A DNA stretch of 64,000 nucleotides, taken from assembly GCF_029893355.1 (NCBI RefSeq), contig NZ_JARZAI010000006.1:124001-188000 (forward strand), written 5' to 3'. A model generated the notes under the pieces. That model did no database searches. It saw only the letters and a list, made by a program, of their open reading frames with translations, and was not told the origin of the DNA. This document shows, piece after piece, positions 16,587 through 24,457 of the stretch (within the stretch, counting starts at the first letter, position 1; each line of letters starts with the position of its first letter). The position numbers were made by a program, and so were the translations under genes. The stretch comes from Kitasatospora sp. MAA4 (lineage in GTDB: Bacteria; Actinomycetota; Actinomycetes; Streptomycetales; Streptomycetaceae).

Positions 16587-18191
16587 ATGACGCAACTCCG
16601 CTCACGAATCGACACCTCGTCAGAGATCTTCCGCCGCAACGTCGAAGCCTTCGAGGAGAAGCGGCGGATCATCTCCGACGCCCGGGCCGCCGCCATCGCC
16701 GGCGGCGACGAGAAGGCCCACCGGCGGCACGCCGAACGCGGCAAACTCACCGCGCGCCAGCGGGTGTTCGGGCTGCTGGACGCCGGAACACCGTTCATGG
16801 AACTCGGCCAGCTGGTCGCCCACGACGTCTACGACGAGCCCGTCCCGTCGGCCGCGCTGATCACCGGGATCGGCGTGGTGGGCGGCCGGCCGGCCATGGT
16901 CTTCGCCAACGACGCCACGGTCAAGGGCGGGACCTACTTCCCGCTCACCGTGCAGAAGCACCTGCGGGCGCAGAAGGTCGCCCGCGAGAACGGGCTGCCC
17001 TGCATCTACCTGGTCGACTCCGGCGGCATCTACCTGCCGTTGCAGGAGGACCTCTTCCCCGACGAGTACCACCTCGGGCGGATGTTCCGGAACATCGCCG
17101 AGATGTCGGCGCTCGGACTGCCGCAGATCGCGGCCGTGATGGGATCCTGCACGGCCGGCGGCGCCTACATCCCGGCGATGTGCGACGAGGCGGTGATCGT
17201 GCGCGGCAACGGCACGATCTTCCTCGGCGGACCGCAGCTGGTCCGCGCCGCGACCGGCGAGGTGGTCGACGCCGAGACCCTGGGCGGCGCCGACCTGCAC
17301 ACCCGGGTCACCGGTGTCGCCGACCACCTCGCCGAGAACGACGAGCACGCGCTGGCGCTGGTACGCGAGATCGTCCTGCGCAACGGTCCCGGACCGGTGT
17401 CGCGGCCGCCGCAGACACCGCGGCCGCCGCTGTACGACCCCGCCGAACTCCCCGGCATCATCAGCGCCAGCCTGCGCGAGCACATCCCCGCCCGCGAGGT
17501 GCTGGCCCGGCTGCTGGACGGCAGTGAATTCGCCGAGTACCGCAGCCGGTTCGGCCCGACCATCGTCTGCGGCACCGGCCACATCGGCGGCTACCCGGTC
17601 GGCGTCCTGATCAACGACGGGGTGCTGTTCCCCGAAAGCGCCCAGAAGGCCGCCAACTTCATCGAGATCTGCGCCCAGCGCAACATCCCGCTGCTCTTCC
17701 TGCACAACATCAACGGCTTCATGGTCGGCGCCGAGTACGAGGCCGCCGGCATCGCCAAGCACGGCGCCAAACTGGTCAACGCCGTCTCCTGCGCCCAGGT
17801 CCCCAAGTTCAGCCTGGTGATCGGCGGCAGCTTCGGCGCCGGGAACTTCGCCATGTGCGGGCGGTCCATGGGCCCGCGGCTGATGGCGATGTGGCCGAGC
17901 GCCAAGTCCACCGCCGTCGGCGGCGAGCAGACCGCCACCGTGATGGCGCTGATCCGCAGCGACCAGCTGGCCAAGGAGGGCAGGGTCCTCTCCCCCGAGG
18001 AGGAGGAGTCGATCAAGCGCCCGATCATCGACACCTACGAACGGCAGTCGCACCCGCTGTACTACGCGGCCCGGATGTGGGTGGACGCCGTGGTGGACCC
18101 GACCGAGACCCGCGAGTGGCTGACGCTCTCGCTGGCGATGGCCGCCGACGCCCCCGAACGTGAGACGCGCTTCGGCGTGTTCAGGATGTGA
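16587..18191 (+). CDS. Acyl-CoA carboxylase, carboxyltransferase (beta) subunit
   Basis: A 534-residue carboxyltransferase of the methylcrotonyl/propionyl/geranyl-CoA carboxylase class. N-terminal and C-terminal crotonase-like halves are visible. The N-terminal half carries KLTARQRVFGLLDAGTPFMELG, KGGTYFPLTVQKHLRAQKVA, LVDSGGIYLPLQ and MGSCTAGGAYIPAMCDEAV. The C-terminal half carries NFIEICAQRNIPLLFLHNINGFMVG, KFSLVIGGSFGAGNFAMCGR and WPSAKSTAVGGEQTATVM. Length and motifs fit methylcrotonyl-CoA-type beta subunits most closely. It transfers the carboxyl group from biotin to an acyl-CoA. The biotin carboxylase subunit follows with a GTGATG overlap. No leucine-catabolic partners (HMG-CoA lyase, isovaleryl-CoA dehydrogenase) are nearby. 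Confidence 0.93.
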   Translation: MTQLRSRIDTSSEIFRRNVEAFEEKRRIISDARAAAIAGGDEKAHRRHAERGKLTARQRVFGLLDAGTPFMELGQLVAHDVYDEPVPSAALITGIGVVGGRPAMVFANDATVKGGTYFPLTVQKHLRAQKVARENGLPCIYLVDSGGIYLPLQEDLFPDEYHLGRMFRNIAEMSALGLPQIAAVMGSCTAGGAYIPAMCDEAVIVRGNGTIFLGGPQLVRAATGEVVDAETLGGADLHTRVTGVADHLAENDEHALALVREIVLRNGPGPVSRPPQTPRPPLYDPAELPGIISASLREHIPAREVLARLLDGSEFAEYRSRFGPTIVCGTGHIGGYPVGVLINDGVLFPESAQKAANFIEICAQRNIPLLFLHNINGFMVGAEYEAAGIAKHGAKLVNAVSCAQVPKFSLVIGGSFGAGNFAMCGRSMGPRLMAMWPSAKSTAVGGEQTATVMALIRSDQLAKEGRVLSPEEEESIKRPIIDTYERQSHPLYYAARMWVDAVVDPTETREWLTLSLAMAADAPERETRFGVFRM

Positions 18192-20176
18192 TGGAAATGC
18201 TCAAGCGTGTCCTGATCGCCAACCGCGGCGAGATCGCCCGGCGGATCGCCCGCACCTGCCGACGCCTCGACGTCGAGTACGTCGCCGTGTACTCCGACGC
18301 CGACCGCACGGCGGCCCATCTGGAGGGCGCCGTCGAGTCCGTCCGGATCGGCGCCGGCCCCGCCGCGGACAGCTACCTGAACATCGCGGCGCTGGTCGAC
18401 GCGGCCCTGCGGACCGGCTGCGACGCCGTCCACCCGGGCTACGGATTCCTCTCCGAGAGCCCGCAGTTCGCCACCGCGGTGGCCGAGGCCGGCCTGGTCT
18501 ACGTCGGACCGGACGCCGCGATGATCACGGCCATGGGCGACAAGGCGACCGCCCGCGCGCTGATGGCCGAGGCCGGCGTGCCGATCCTGCCGGGCTCCCC
18601 GGACGCCACCGAGTCGGCCGGGCAACTCGCCCTGGACGCCGCGGAGATCGGCTACCCGGTGATCCTCAAACCGGTCGCCGGCGGCGGCGGCAAGGGCATG
18701 CGGGTGGTGGAGTCCGAGGCCGAACTGGCCGAAGCCGTCGCCGCCGCCGTCCGGTTGGGCCGCAGCAGCTTCGGTGACGGGCGGCTGCTGGCCGAGCGCT
18801 ACGTCCCGCGCCCGCGGCACCTGGAGGTCCAGGTCTTCGGCGACACGCACGGCAACGTGGTGCACCTGTTCGAGCGGGAGTGCTCGCTCCAGCGCCGGCA
18901 CCAGAAGGTGGTCGAGGAGGCCCCGGCGGCCAACCTGCCCGCCGGGGTGCGCGAGGCGCTGCTGGAGGCCGCGGTCCTGGGTGCCCGGTCGCTCGGCTAC
19001 GTCAACGCCGGCACCTTCGAGTTCATCCTCGACACCGACGACCGGTTCTACTTCCTGGAGGCCAACACCCGTCTCCAGGTGGAGCATCCGGTCACCGAGG
19101 AGATCACCGGGGTGGACCTGGTGGAGTGGCAGCTGCGGGTCGCCGCCGGGCAGGCGCTGCCGCGGGAGCAGCACGAGATCACCGCCGCCGGGCACGCGGT
19201 GGAGTGCCGCGTCTACGCCGAGGACCCGGACGAGGGGTTCCGACCCGCGCCGGGCCGGGCGGAGCACGTCCAGTGGCCCGACACCATCCGGGTGGAGGCC
19301 GCCTTCGACCACCCCGACGTGGTCACCGCCTTCTACGACCCGATGATCGCCAAGCTGATCGCGCGCGGACCGGATCGGCCGACCGCCCTGCGCCAACTGG
19401 TCGAGGCGATCGGCGGCACGTCCGTCCTCGGACTGACCACCAACCTCGGGTTCCTGGCCGAGCTGCTCCAGGAGCCGCAGGTGGTCGCGGGGCGCCTGGA
19501 CACCCACCTGGTGGACGGGTTCGTCGCGCAGGCCACCCATCGCGACCGGGCCGCCCAGGCCGCGGCCTGCGCGGCCGCGATGGAGCTCCCGGCCACCGGC
19601 GACGCCTGCGCCTCCCCGTGGAGCGGCACCGTCGGGGCGCTCAACCGCCAGGACCTGGACCCCTGCGCACCGCTGGGCCGCGTCCTGACGCGCGACGCCG
19701 GCGGCGCCCGGGAGGCCTGGCTGACCGGCCTGCGCGGCGACGGTCGGGTGGACGTGAGGCTGGACGGCCGTCCGTTCAGCGTCTCGGTCGCGCGCCAGGG
19801 CGGGCTGTTCCGCGGCACGGTCGGGGACGTCGCCTGGACCGGCCTGCGCACCCCCGGCGGCTTCGAGCTCTCGCTGGCCGGCCACCGGGTGTCGCTGGCC
19901 GCCCGGACCTTCGACCAGGGCGACGGCGAGAGCGTCGACAACGTGGTGAAGTCCGCCATGCCCGGCACGGTGGTCGGCCTGGGCTGCGCGGTCGGCGACC
20001 GGGTCGCGGAGGGCGACGTGCTGGTCATCGTGGAGGCGATGAAGATGGAGAACCGCATCCTGGCGCCGTTCGCCGGCGTGGTGGACGAGGTGACCTGCGC
20101 GCTGCACGACCTGGTCTCGGCCGACCAGATCCTGGTCCACCTGACGGCAGAGGCGGACGCCGACACCGACGCCTGA
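18188..20176 (+). CDS. Acyl-CoA carboxylase, biotin carboxylase/BCCP (alpha) subunit
   Basis: About 662 residues in MCC-alpha-type order. The biotin carboxylase N-domain starts KRVLIANRGEIARRIARTC. The ATP-grasp domain has the Gly-rich loop KPVAGGGGKGMRV, ERDCSLQRRHQK-like ERECSLQRRHQK and the active-site segment EANTRLQVEHPVTEEITG. The linker/BT region follows, then a C-terminal biotinyl domain with VEAMKMENR (biotin Lys about residue 619). It carboxylates its own biotin with bicarbonate and ATP for the upstream carboxyltransferase. Start codons overlap the previous stop (GTG 18188, ATG 18191, ATG 18197 are all possible). It ends the operon before a strong hairpin. Confidence 0.93.
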   Translation: MMEMLKRVLIANRGEIARRIARTCRRLDVEYVAVYSDADRTAAHLEGAVESVRIGAGPAADSYLNIAALVDAALRTGCDAVHPGYGFLSESPQFATAVAEAGLVYVGPDAAMITAMGDKATARALMAEAGVPILPGSPDATESAGQLALDAAEIGYPVILKPVAGGGGKGMRVVESEAELAEAVAAAVRLGRSSFGDGRLLAERYVPRPRHLEVQVFGDTHGNVVHLFERECSLQRRHQKVVEEAPAANLPAGVREALLEAAVLGARSLGYVNAGTFEFILDTDDRFYFLEANTRLQVEHPVTEEITGVDLVEWQLRVAAGQALPREQHEITAAGHAVECRVYAEDPDEGFRPAPGRAEHVQWPDTIRVEAAFDHPDVVTAFYDPMIAKLIARGPDRPTALRQLVEAIGGTSVLGLTTNLGFLAELLQEPQVVAGRLDTHLVDGFVAQATHRDRAAQAAACAAAMELPATGDACASPWSGTVGALNRQDLDPCAPLGRVLTRDAGGAREAWLTGLRGDGRVDVRLDGRPFSVSVARQGGLFRGTVGDVAWTGLRTPGGFELSLAGHRVSLAARTFDQGDGESVDNVVKSAMPGTVVGLGCAVGDRVAEGDVLVIVEAMKMENRILAPFAGVVDEVTCALHDLVSADQILVHLTAEADADTDA

Positions 20177-20190
20177 GAACGCACACCCGT

Positions 20191-20225
20191 ACGGGCCCCG
20201 CCGCCTTCCCGCGGCCGGGGCCCGT
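20191..20225 (+). terminator. Terminator hairpin after the carboxylase operon
   Basis: ACGGGCCCCG (20191-20200) pairs perfectly with CGGGGCCCGT (20216-20225) around a 15-base loop. There is no U-run, which is normal for streptomycete terminators. Confidence 0.65.
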
Positions 20226-20331
20226 CCGTATGTCCGTCCTCGACGCGTGCAACCCGTTCGGCAGAGCGGGAGTACTTACGGGTGGAGAGGCGCCACTCCT
20301 ACCGTTCACCCCTGCGCGATCGAGGAGAACC

Positions 20332-21000
20332 ATGACCCAGCCACGGACCAAGAAGCTCATCGCGGCCGCGGTGGCCGCCGCGGCCGCCACCGCCCTGGCC
20401 GGCCTCGCCCTGAGCACGTCCGCCAACGCCGACTCCACCCCCGCGTACCCCGCAGCCCTCGCCGATCAGCTCGCCGCAGCGAAGGCCGCGGCGAAGGCGT
20501 CGCCCACCAGCACGGCCGTCCCGGTCCCCACCCCCGCGCCGACCGGCGACCCGCGGTCGCAGACCGTGGGCAGCGGCGTGCTGGACGGCACCCCCTGGTC
20601 GGTCACACTGACCTACTACCCGACCACCCCCGCCGACTTCGTACCCGGCGAGAAGAGCACAGGCAGCCTGGTCTGCCTGCGCACCACCCTCAACAACCAG
20701 CCCACCAGCCCCTACGGCGACTGCGCCGGCGTCAAGGGCCTCACCGCCCCCAGCCCCAGCGGCATGTACGGACAGCACATGCTCCCCGACGGCGCCAGCA
20801 TCTTCATCGCCCAACCCGCCGCCGACGTCGCCACCGCCACCATGAACTTCACCAACACCGCACCCACCACCGCCACCACCGCCACCATCCCCGGCACCGC
20901 CTTCACCGCCTACGCCATCCCCATCCCCGCCGCCTCCCACATGCACACCCTCGACGAGTACGACACCCAGCACCACACCGTCGGCCACCAGAACTTCTGA
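20332..21000 (+). CDS. Secreted protein, paralogue of the ECF-linked membrane protein
   Basis: A 222-residue protein of unknown function. A Tat/Sec-like signal peptide (MTQPRTKKLIAAAVAAAAAT, cleavage near ANA-DS) is followed by an Ala/Pro/Thr linker. The roughly 145-residue exported domain starts VGSGVLDGTPWSVTLTYYP, contains one Cys pair (LVCLRTT and YGDCAGVKG) and ends DEYDTQHHTVGHQNF. The same domain, almost identical, forms the C-terminal part of the protein encoded just after the sigma factor. The start has GAGGAGAA upstream. GCAACCC at 20249-20255 followed by a TAC-containing segment might be an ECF-type promoter, which I rate as weak. Confidence 0.85.
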   Translation: MTQPRTKKLIAAAVAAAAATALAGLALSTSANADSTPAYPAALADQLAAAKAAAKASPTSTAVPVPTPAPTGDPRSQTVGSGVLDGTPWSVTLTYYPTTPADFVPGEKSTGSLVCLRTTLNNQPTSPYGDCAGVKGLTAPSPSGMYGQHMLPDGASIFIAQPAADVATATMNFTNTAPTTATTATIPGTAFTAYAIPIPAASHMHTLDEYDTQHHTVGHQNF

Positions 21001-21004
21001 CACC
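20556..21004 (+). repeat. 449-bp duplicated segment, copy 1
   Basis: This segment matches 21820-22268. The last 251 bp (20754-21004) are identical base for base, and the first 198 bp differ at about 11 positions. Identity through third codon positions and past the stop codon indicates recent duplication or gene conversion. Confidence 0.93.
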
Positions 21005-21047
21005 AGAACCTCTGACACCGGCACCGACCCGAAGGACGCCCATTTCC

Positions 21048-21581
21048 GTGCGCAGCGGCACAGAGCGAGCAGGCGAGGACGCCGGCTTCAGCGAGTTCGT
21101 GGTGGCCCGGTGGGGATCACTGGTGCAGACCGCCTACCTGCTCACCGGTGACTTCCACGAGGCCGAGGACCTGGTGCAGACCACCCTCGCGAAGGCGTAT
21201 CCGCACTGGCGGCGGATACGCCCGGACACCGCCGCCAGCTACCTGCGAAGCGCACTGGTGAACAACAACCGCAGCCGGGTCCGGCGGCGAAGGGTCAGCC
21301 ACCTGCTGACGCCTTTCCTGCCGGACCGCCCGGCACCGGCGGCCGCCCACCCCGGCGAGGACCGCGACCTGCTGGTCGCGGCCCTCGCCGCGCTGCCCGA
21401 ACGCCAGCGGGCCGTGGTGGTGCTGCGCTACTGGGAGGACCTGAGCCTGGAGCAGGTCGCCGAGGAACTCAGGTGCAGCGTCGGCACGGTGAAGAGCCAG
21501 GCGTCCCGTGCGCTGGCCAAGCTGCGCTCCGACCCCGCCCTGCTCGACCACGCCGCCGACCTGTTGGGAGCGACCTCATGA
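21048..21581 (+). CDS. SigE-family ECF RNA polymerase sigma factor
   Basis: A 177-residue extracytoplasmic-function sigma factor of the streptomycete SigE-type family. Region 2 reads FSEFVVARWGSLVQTAYLLTGD then AEDLVQTTLAKAYPHW. Region 4 reads LPERQRAVVVLRYWEDLSLEQVAEELRCSVGTVKSQASRAL in two adjoining blocks. The start GTG at 21048 has GAAGGACG upstream and matches the family N-terminus. Its stop overlaps the ATG of the downstream membrane protein (ATGA), a classic sigma/anti-sigma-type arrangement. It probably directs transcription of its own locus in response to an envelope signal read through the neighbouring exported domains. Confidence 0.9.
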   Translation: MRSGTERAGEDAGFSEFVVARWGSLVQTAYLLTGDFHEAEDLVQTTLAKAYPHWRRIRPDTAASYLRSALVNNNRSRVRRRRVSHLLTPFLPDRPAPAAAHPGEDRDLLVAALAALPERQRAVVVLRYWEDLSLEQVAEELRCSVGTVKSQASRALAKLRSDPALLDHAADLLGATS

Positions 21582-22264
21582 CCGATCAACTCCAGGACGC
21601 CCTGGCCAGTTCGGCCCGGCGGATCACCCCGTCACCCGCGCCGGTCACCGAGATCGTGCGGTCGGGCCGGGCGCTTCGCACGCGCCGCCGCCGGGTCCGG
21701 ACCGGCGTCGCGGCCTGCGCACTGGCCGGCGCCCTCGCCCTCTCCTGGAGCCTGAAGGACCTGGCGGGAACACCGGAGCCCCCGCCCCCCGCCGCCGCGG
21801 CGACGGTCCCGGGCCAGCTGTCGCAGATCGTGGGCAGCGGCGTGCTGGACGGCACCACCTGGTCGGTCACACTGACCTACTACCCGACCACTCCCCCGGA
21901 CTTCGTCCCTGGCGAGAAGAGCACAGGCAGCCTGGTCTGCCTGCAAACCACCCTCAACAACCAGCCCACCAGCCCCTACGGCGACTGCGCCGGCGTCAAG
22001 GGCCTCACCGCCCCGAACCCCAGCGGCATGTACGGACAGCACATGCTCCCCGACGGCGCCAGCATCTTCATCGCCCAACCCGCCGCCGACGTCGCCACCG
22101 CCACCATGAACTTCACCAACACCGCACCCACCACCGCCACCACCGCCACCATCCCCGGCACCGCCTTCACCGCCTACGCCATCCCCATCCCCGCCGCCTC
22201 CCACATGCACACCCTCGACGAGTACGACACCCAGCACCACACCGTCGGCCACCAGAACTTCTGA
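21578..22264 (+). CDS. Putative anti-sigma-like membrane protein with shared exported domain
   Basis: A 228-residue protein. A short cytoplasmic N-terminus (TDQLQDALASSARRITPSP), Arg-rich before the membrane, leads to one membrane helix (about residues 47-65). A short Pro/Ala linker and the same exported domain as the 20332-21000 protein follow. Overlap with the sigma stop implies stoichiometric coupling, as for sigma/anti-sigma pairs. I see no zinc-binding HxxxCxxC anti-sigma motif, so the regulatory role is inference. Recent homogenisation with the secreted paralogue suggests the two copies of the exported domain sense or bind the same thing. Confidence 0.82.
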   Translation: MTDQLQDALASSARRITPSPAPVTEIVRSGRALRTRRRRVRTGVAACALAGALALSWSLKDLAGTPEPPPPAAAATVPGQLSQIVGSGVLDGTTWSVTLTYYPTTPPDFVPGEKSTGSLVCLQTTLNNQPTSPYGDCAGVKGLTAPNPSGMYGQHMLPDGASIFIAQPAADVATATMNFTNTAPTTATTATIPGTAFTAYAIPIPAASHMHTLDEYDTQHHTVGHQNF

Positions 22265-22268
22265 CACC
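21820..22268 (+). repeat. 449-bp duplicated segment, copy 2
   Basis: Second copy of the segment at 20556-21004, offset by exactly 1264 bp with no indels. Here it is fused behind a membrane-anchored N-terminus instead of a signal peptide. Confidence 0.93.
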
Positions 22269-22317
22269 GAAGACTCAGGACACCGACGACGCAGTGGGAA
22301 GACGAACGGACATGAAT

Positions 22318-22346
22318 GCGAGACGGAAGGCCATTCTGCGTCTCGC
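22318..22346. promoter_or_regulatory. Operator-like inverted repeat upstream of oxidoreductase
   Basis: GCGAGACG (22318-22325) and CGTCTCGC (22339-22346) form an 8-bp dyad with a 13-base spacer, about 65 bp before the oxidoreductase start. Candidate repressor site; the regulator is unknown. Confidence 0.4.
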
Positions 22347-22411
22347 GCATCCTCCCTACCGTGGAGTCCACCGAGTTGATCAAATCAACCCGCCAGACCC
22401 AGGGAGTCATC

Positions 22412-23335
22412 ATGCGTACGGTCGTCCAGCACTCGTTCGGCGGTCCCGAGGTACTCGAACTCGTCGAGGCCGAGCGCCCGCAGCCGCTCTCGGGCGAGGT
22501 GCTCGTCCGGGTGCACGCGAGCGCGCTCAACCCGGTGGACGCGGTCGTCAGGTCGGGGAACTTCCCGCTGCTGGGGGAGCCGCCGTTCGGGGTCGGCTGG
22601 GACATCTCCGGCGTGGTCGAGGAGGCCGGCCCGGGGGCCCGCTTCGCGGTCGGCGACGAGGTGTACGGGATGCCGTTCTTCCCGCGCGCCGCGAACGGCT
22701 ACTCCGACTACGTCGCCGTCCCCTCCCGCCAGGTGGCCCGCAAGCCGGCCTCGCTCGACCACGTGCACGCCGCGGCGCTGCCGCTGGCGGGGCTGACCGC
22801 CTGGCAGGGCCTGGTGGACGCGGCCCAACTCGCCGAGGGCGACCGGGTGCTGATCCACCGCGCGGCCGGCGGCGTCGGCCACCTCGCGGTGCAGATCGCC
22901 AAGGCCCGCGGGGCCCACGTGATCGCGCTGGCCAGCGAGGGCAAGCACGCGTATCTCCGCGAGCTCGGCGCCGACGAGGTGATCGACTACCGGACCACCG
23001 ACTTCACCGAGGCGGTGCGGGACCTCGACGTGGTCTTCGACTCCAACGCCCAGGGCGAGCGCTCGCTCAGTGTGCTGCGGCCGGGCGGTGTGCTGGTCAC
23101 CATCCTGGAGCACGGCAACCCGCAGCTCGCGGCCGCCACCCGGGCGGCGGGGCGGCGCTTCGCCGGGATCTCGGTCGAGCCGGACTACGCCTCGCTGGAG
23201 GCGATCACGGCGCTGGTCGACGCCGGGCGGATCCGTCCGTACGTCGCCGAGACCTTCCCGCTCGCCGAGGTGGCCAAGGCGCACGAGCTGCTGGAGACCG
23301 GCCGCACCCAGGGCAAGATCGTCCTGACCCTCTAA
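22412..23335 (+). CDS. NADP-dependent zinc-free alcohol dehydrogenase/quinone oxidoreductase
   Basis: A 307-residue medium-chain dehydrogenase/reductase of the quinone oxidoreductase group. The GroES-like N-terminal half includes GEVLVRVHASALNPVDAVVRSG and FGVGWDISGVVEEAGPG. The Rossmann half has VLIHRAAGGVGHLAVQIAKARGAHV, with the AAGGVG signature. Zinc-ligand cysteines are absent, as usual in this branch. It probably reduces quinones or enones with NADPH. The start follows AGGGAG. The 158-bp inverted-repeat element begins immediately after its stop, followed by an AraC-type regulator that may control it. Confidence 0.9.
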   Translation: MRTVVQHSFGGPEVLELVEAERPQPLSGEVLVRVHASALNPVDAVVRSGNFPLLGEPPFGVGWDISGVVEEAGPGARFAVGDEVYGMPFFPRAANGYSDYVAVPSRQVARKPASLDHVHAAALPLAGLTAWQGLVDAAQLAEGDRVLIHRAAGGVGHLAVQIAKARGAHVIALASEGKHAYLRELGADEVIDYRTTDFTEAVRDLDVVFDSNAQGERSLSVLRPGGVLVTILEHGNPQLAAATRAAGRRFAGISVEPDYASLEAITALVDAGRIRPYVAETFPLAEVAKAHELLETGRTQGKIVLTL

Positions 23336-23493
23336 GACCGACCGGCAATTGGGGGGTGGGTGAAGGAGCGGGTCGAGGGCCGAGTCTGGGCGGCGCCGAC
23401 GAAGGAGTCCATGCGGAGCATCGGCGACTGAGGAGAAGCCGTCCAGGCGAGAGCCATCGGGCCGCGACGCCGCCCCCCAATTGCCGGTCGGTC
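23336..23493. repeat. 158-bp element bounded by 21-bp perfect inverted repeats
   Basis: The 21 bases at 23336-23356 (GACCGACCGGCAATT plus six G) are the exact reverse complement of 23473-23493, extendable by one more pair. The interior (about 116 bp) has no supported gene. TA dinucleotides lie at both outer edges (23333-23334 and 23494-23495). This could be a small non-autonomous element (MITE) or a pair of operators for the following regulator. The arm resembles the operator-like motif at 12961-13036. Confidence 0.6.
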
Positions 23494-23511
23494 TACAGTC
23501 TGGAGCGACAG

Positions 23512-24450
23512 ATGGACATCCTCACCGAGGCGTTGGCGTCGATGCGGACCGGACGGCCGGCCTCGGTGCGCACCGACGGCCGCGCGCCGTGGGGGCTGCG
23601 GCTGCCACCGGTGGCGGGGGCGGGATTCCATGTGGTGCTGCACGGCACCTGCTGGCTGATCCCGCTGTCGGAGGCGGCCGAACCCCTGGAGCCGATCGCC
23701 CTGGGACCGGGCGACGTGGTGTTCCTGCGGGACGGCCGCGGCCACATCCTCGCCGACGACCCCGCCTCCCCCGCCGCCGAGGCCCGGCCCGAGCAGTACT
23801 GCGAAGGCGGGCCGATCGGGTCGGTCTCGGTCGGCGGCGACGGCCCGCGCACCAGCCTGCTCTGCGGCAGCTACCACCTGGACCAGGGCCGCCCGCACCC
23901 GCTGGTCCGCCAGCTGCCCGAGGTGATCCACCTGCCGGCCCGGCACGGGCGGCGCACCGAACTGGCCGCCGCCGTCCAGCTGCTCGGCGCGGAGCTGGAC
24001 AACCCGCGGATCGGCTCGGACGGGATCGTGCCGGCGCTGATCGACTCGCTGCTGCTCTACATCCTGCGGGCCTGGCTGGAGGAGCAGCCCGACTCCGCCG
24101 CCGACGGCTGGGTCGCCGCGCTGCGCGATCCGGCGGTCGCGCCGGCCCTGGCGGCGATCCACGACGATCCGTCGGCGCCCTGGACCGTCGAGTCGCTGGC
24201 CACCCGGGCCGGCCTCTCCCGGGCGGCCTTCGCCCGGCGGTTCGCCGCCCTGGTCGGCGAACCGCCGCTCTCCTACCTGAAGAGCTGGCGGATGACCCGG
24301 GCGGCCGAGCTGCTGCGGGAGGCCGACGTCCCGCTCAGCGCGGTGGCCGCCCAGGCCGGCTACGGCTCGGAGTTCGCCTTCGGCAAGGCCTTCAAGCGCG
24401 CCTACGGCCAGGCCCCCGGCAGCTACCGCCGCCAGGCCCAAACCGCCTAA
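23512..24450 (+). CDS. AraC-family transcriptional regulator with cupin domain
   Basis: A 312-residue regulator. An N-terminal cupin-type ligand domain (about residues 1-190; FHVVLHGTCWLIPL, LGPGDVVFLRDGRGHIL, SLLCGSYHLDQGRPHPL) is followed by a C-terminal AraC double helix-turn-helix. The latter reads TVESLATRAGLSRAAFARRF, then PLSAVAAQAGYGSEFAFGKAF and ends APGSYRR. This is the AraC_binding_2/Cupin_6 class that often controls a neighbouring oxidoreductase. The start lies 18 bp after the inverted-repeat element, whose right arm would therefore overlap its promoter. Confidence 0.92.
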   Translation: MDILTEALASMRTGRPASVRTDGRAPWGLRLPPVAGAGFHVVLHGTCWLIPLSEAAEPLEPIALGPGDVVFLRDGRGHILADDPASPAAEARPEQYCEGGPIGSVSVGGDGPRTSLLCGSYHLDQGRPHPLVRQLPEVIHLPARHGRRTELAAAVQLLGAELDNPRIGSDGIVPALIDSLLLYILRAWLEEQPDSAADGWVAALRDPAVAPALAAIHDDPSAPWTVESLATRAGLSRAAFARRFAALVGEPPLSYLKSWRMTRAAELLREADVPLSAVAAQAGYGSEFAFGKAFKRAYGQAPGSYRRQAQTA

Positions 24451-24457
24451 CACCCCC

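Noticed and set aside
16587..20176. Leucine-degradation methylcrotonyl-CoA carboxylase operon
   Set aside because: The subunits resemble that class, but the expected HMG-CoA lyase and isovaleryl-CoA dehydrogenase genes are replaced by an oxoamine synthase and an exporter.
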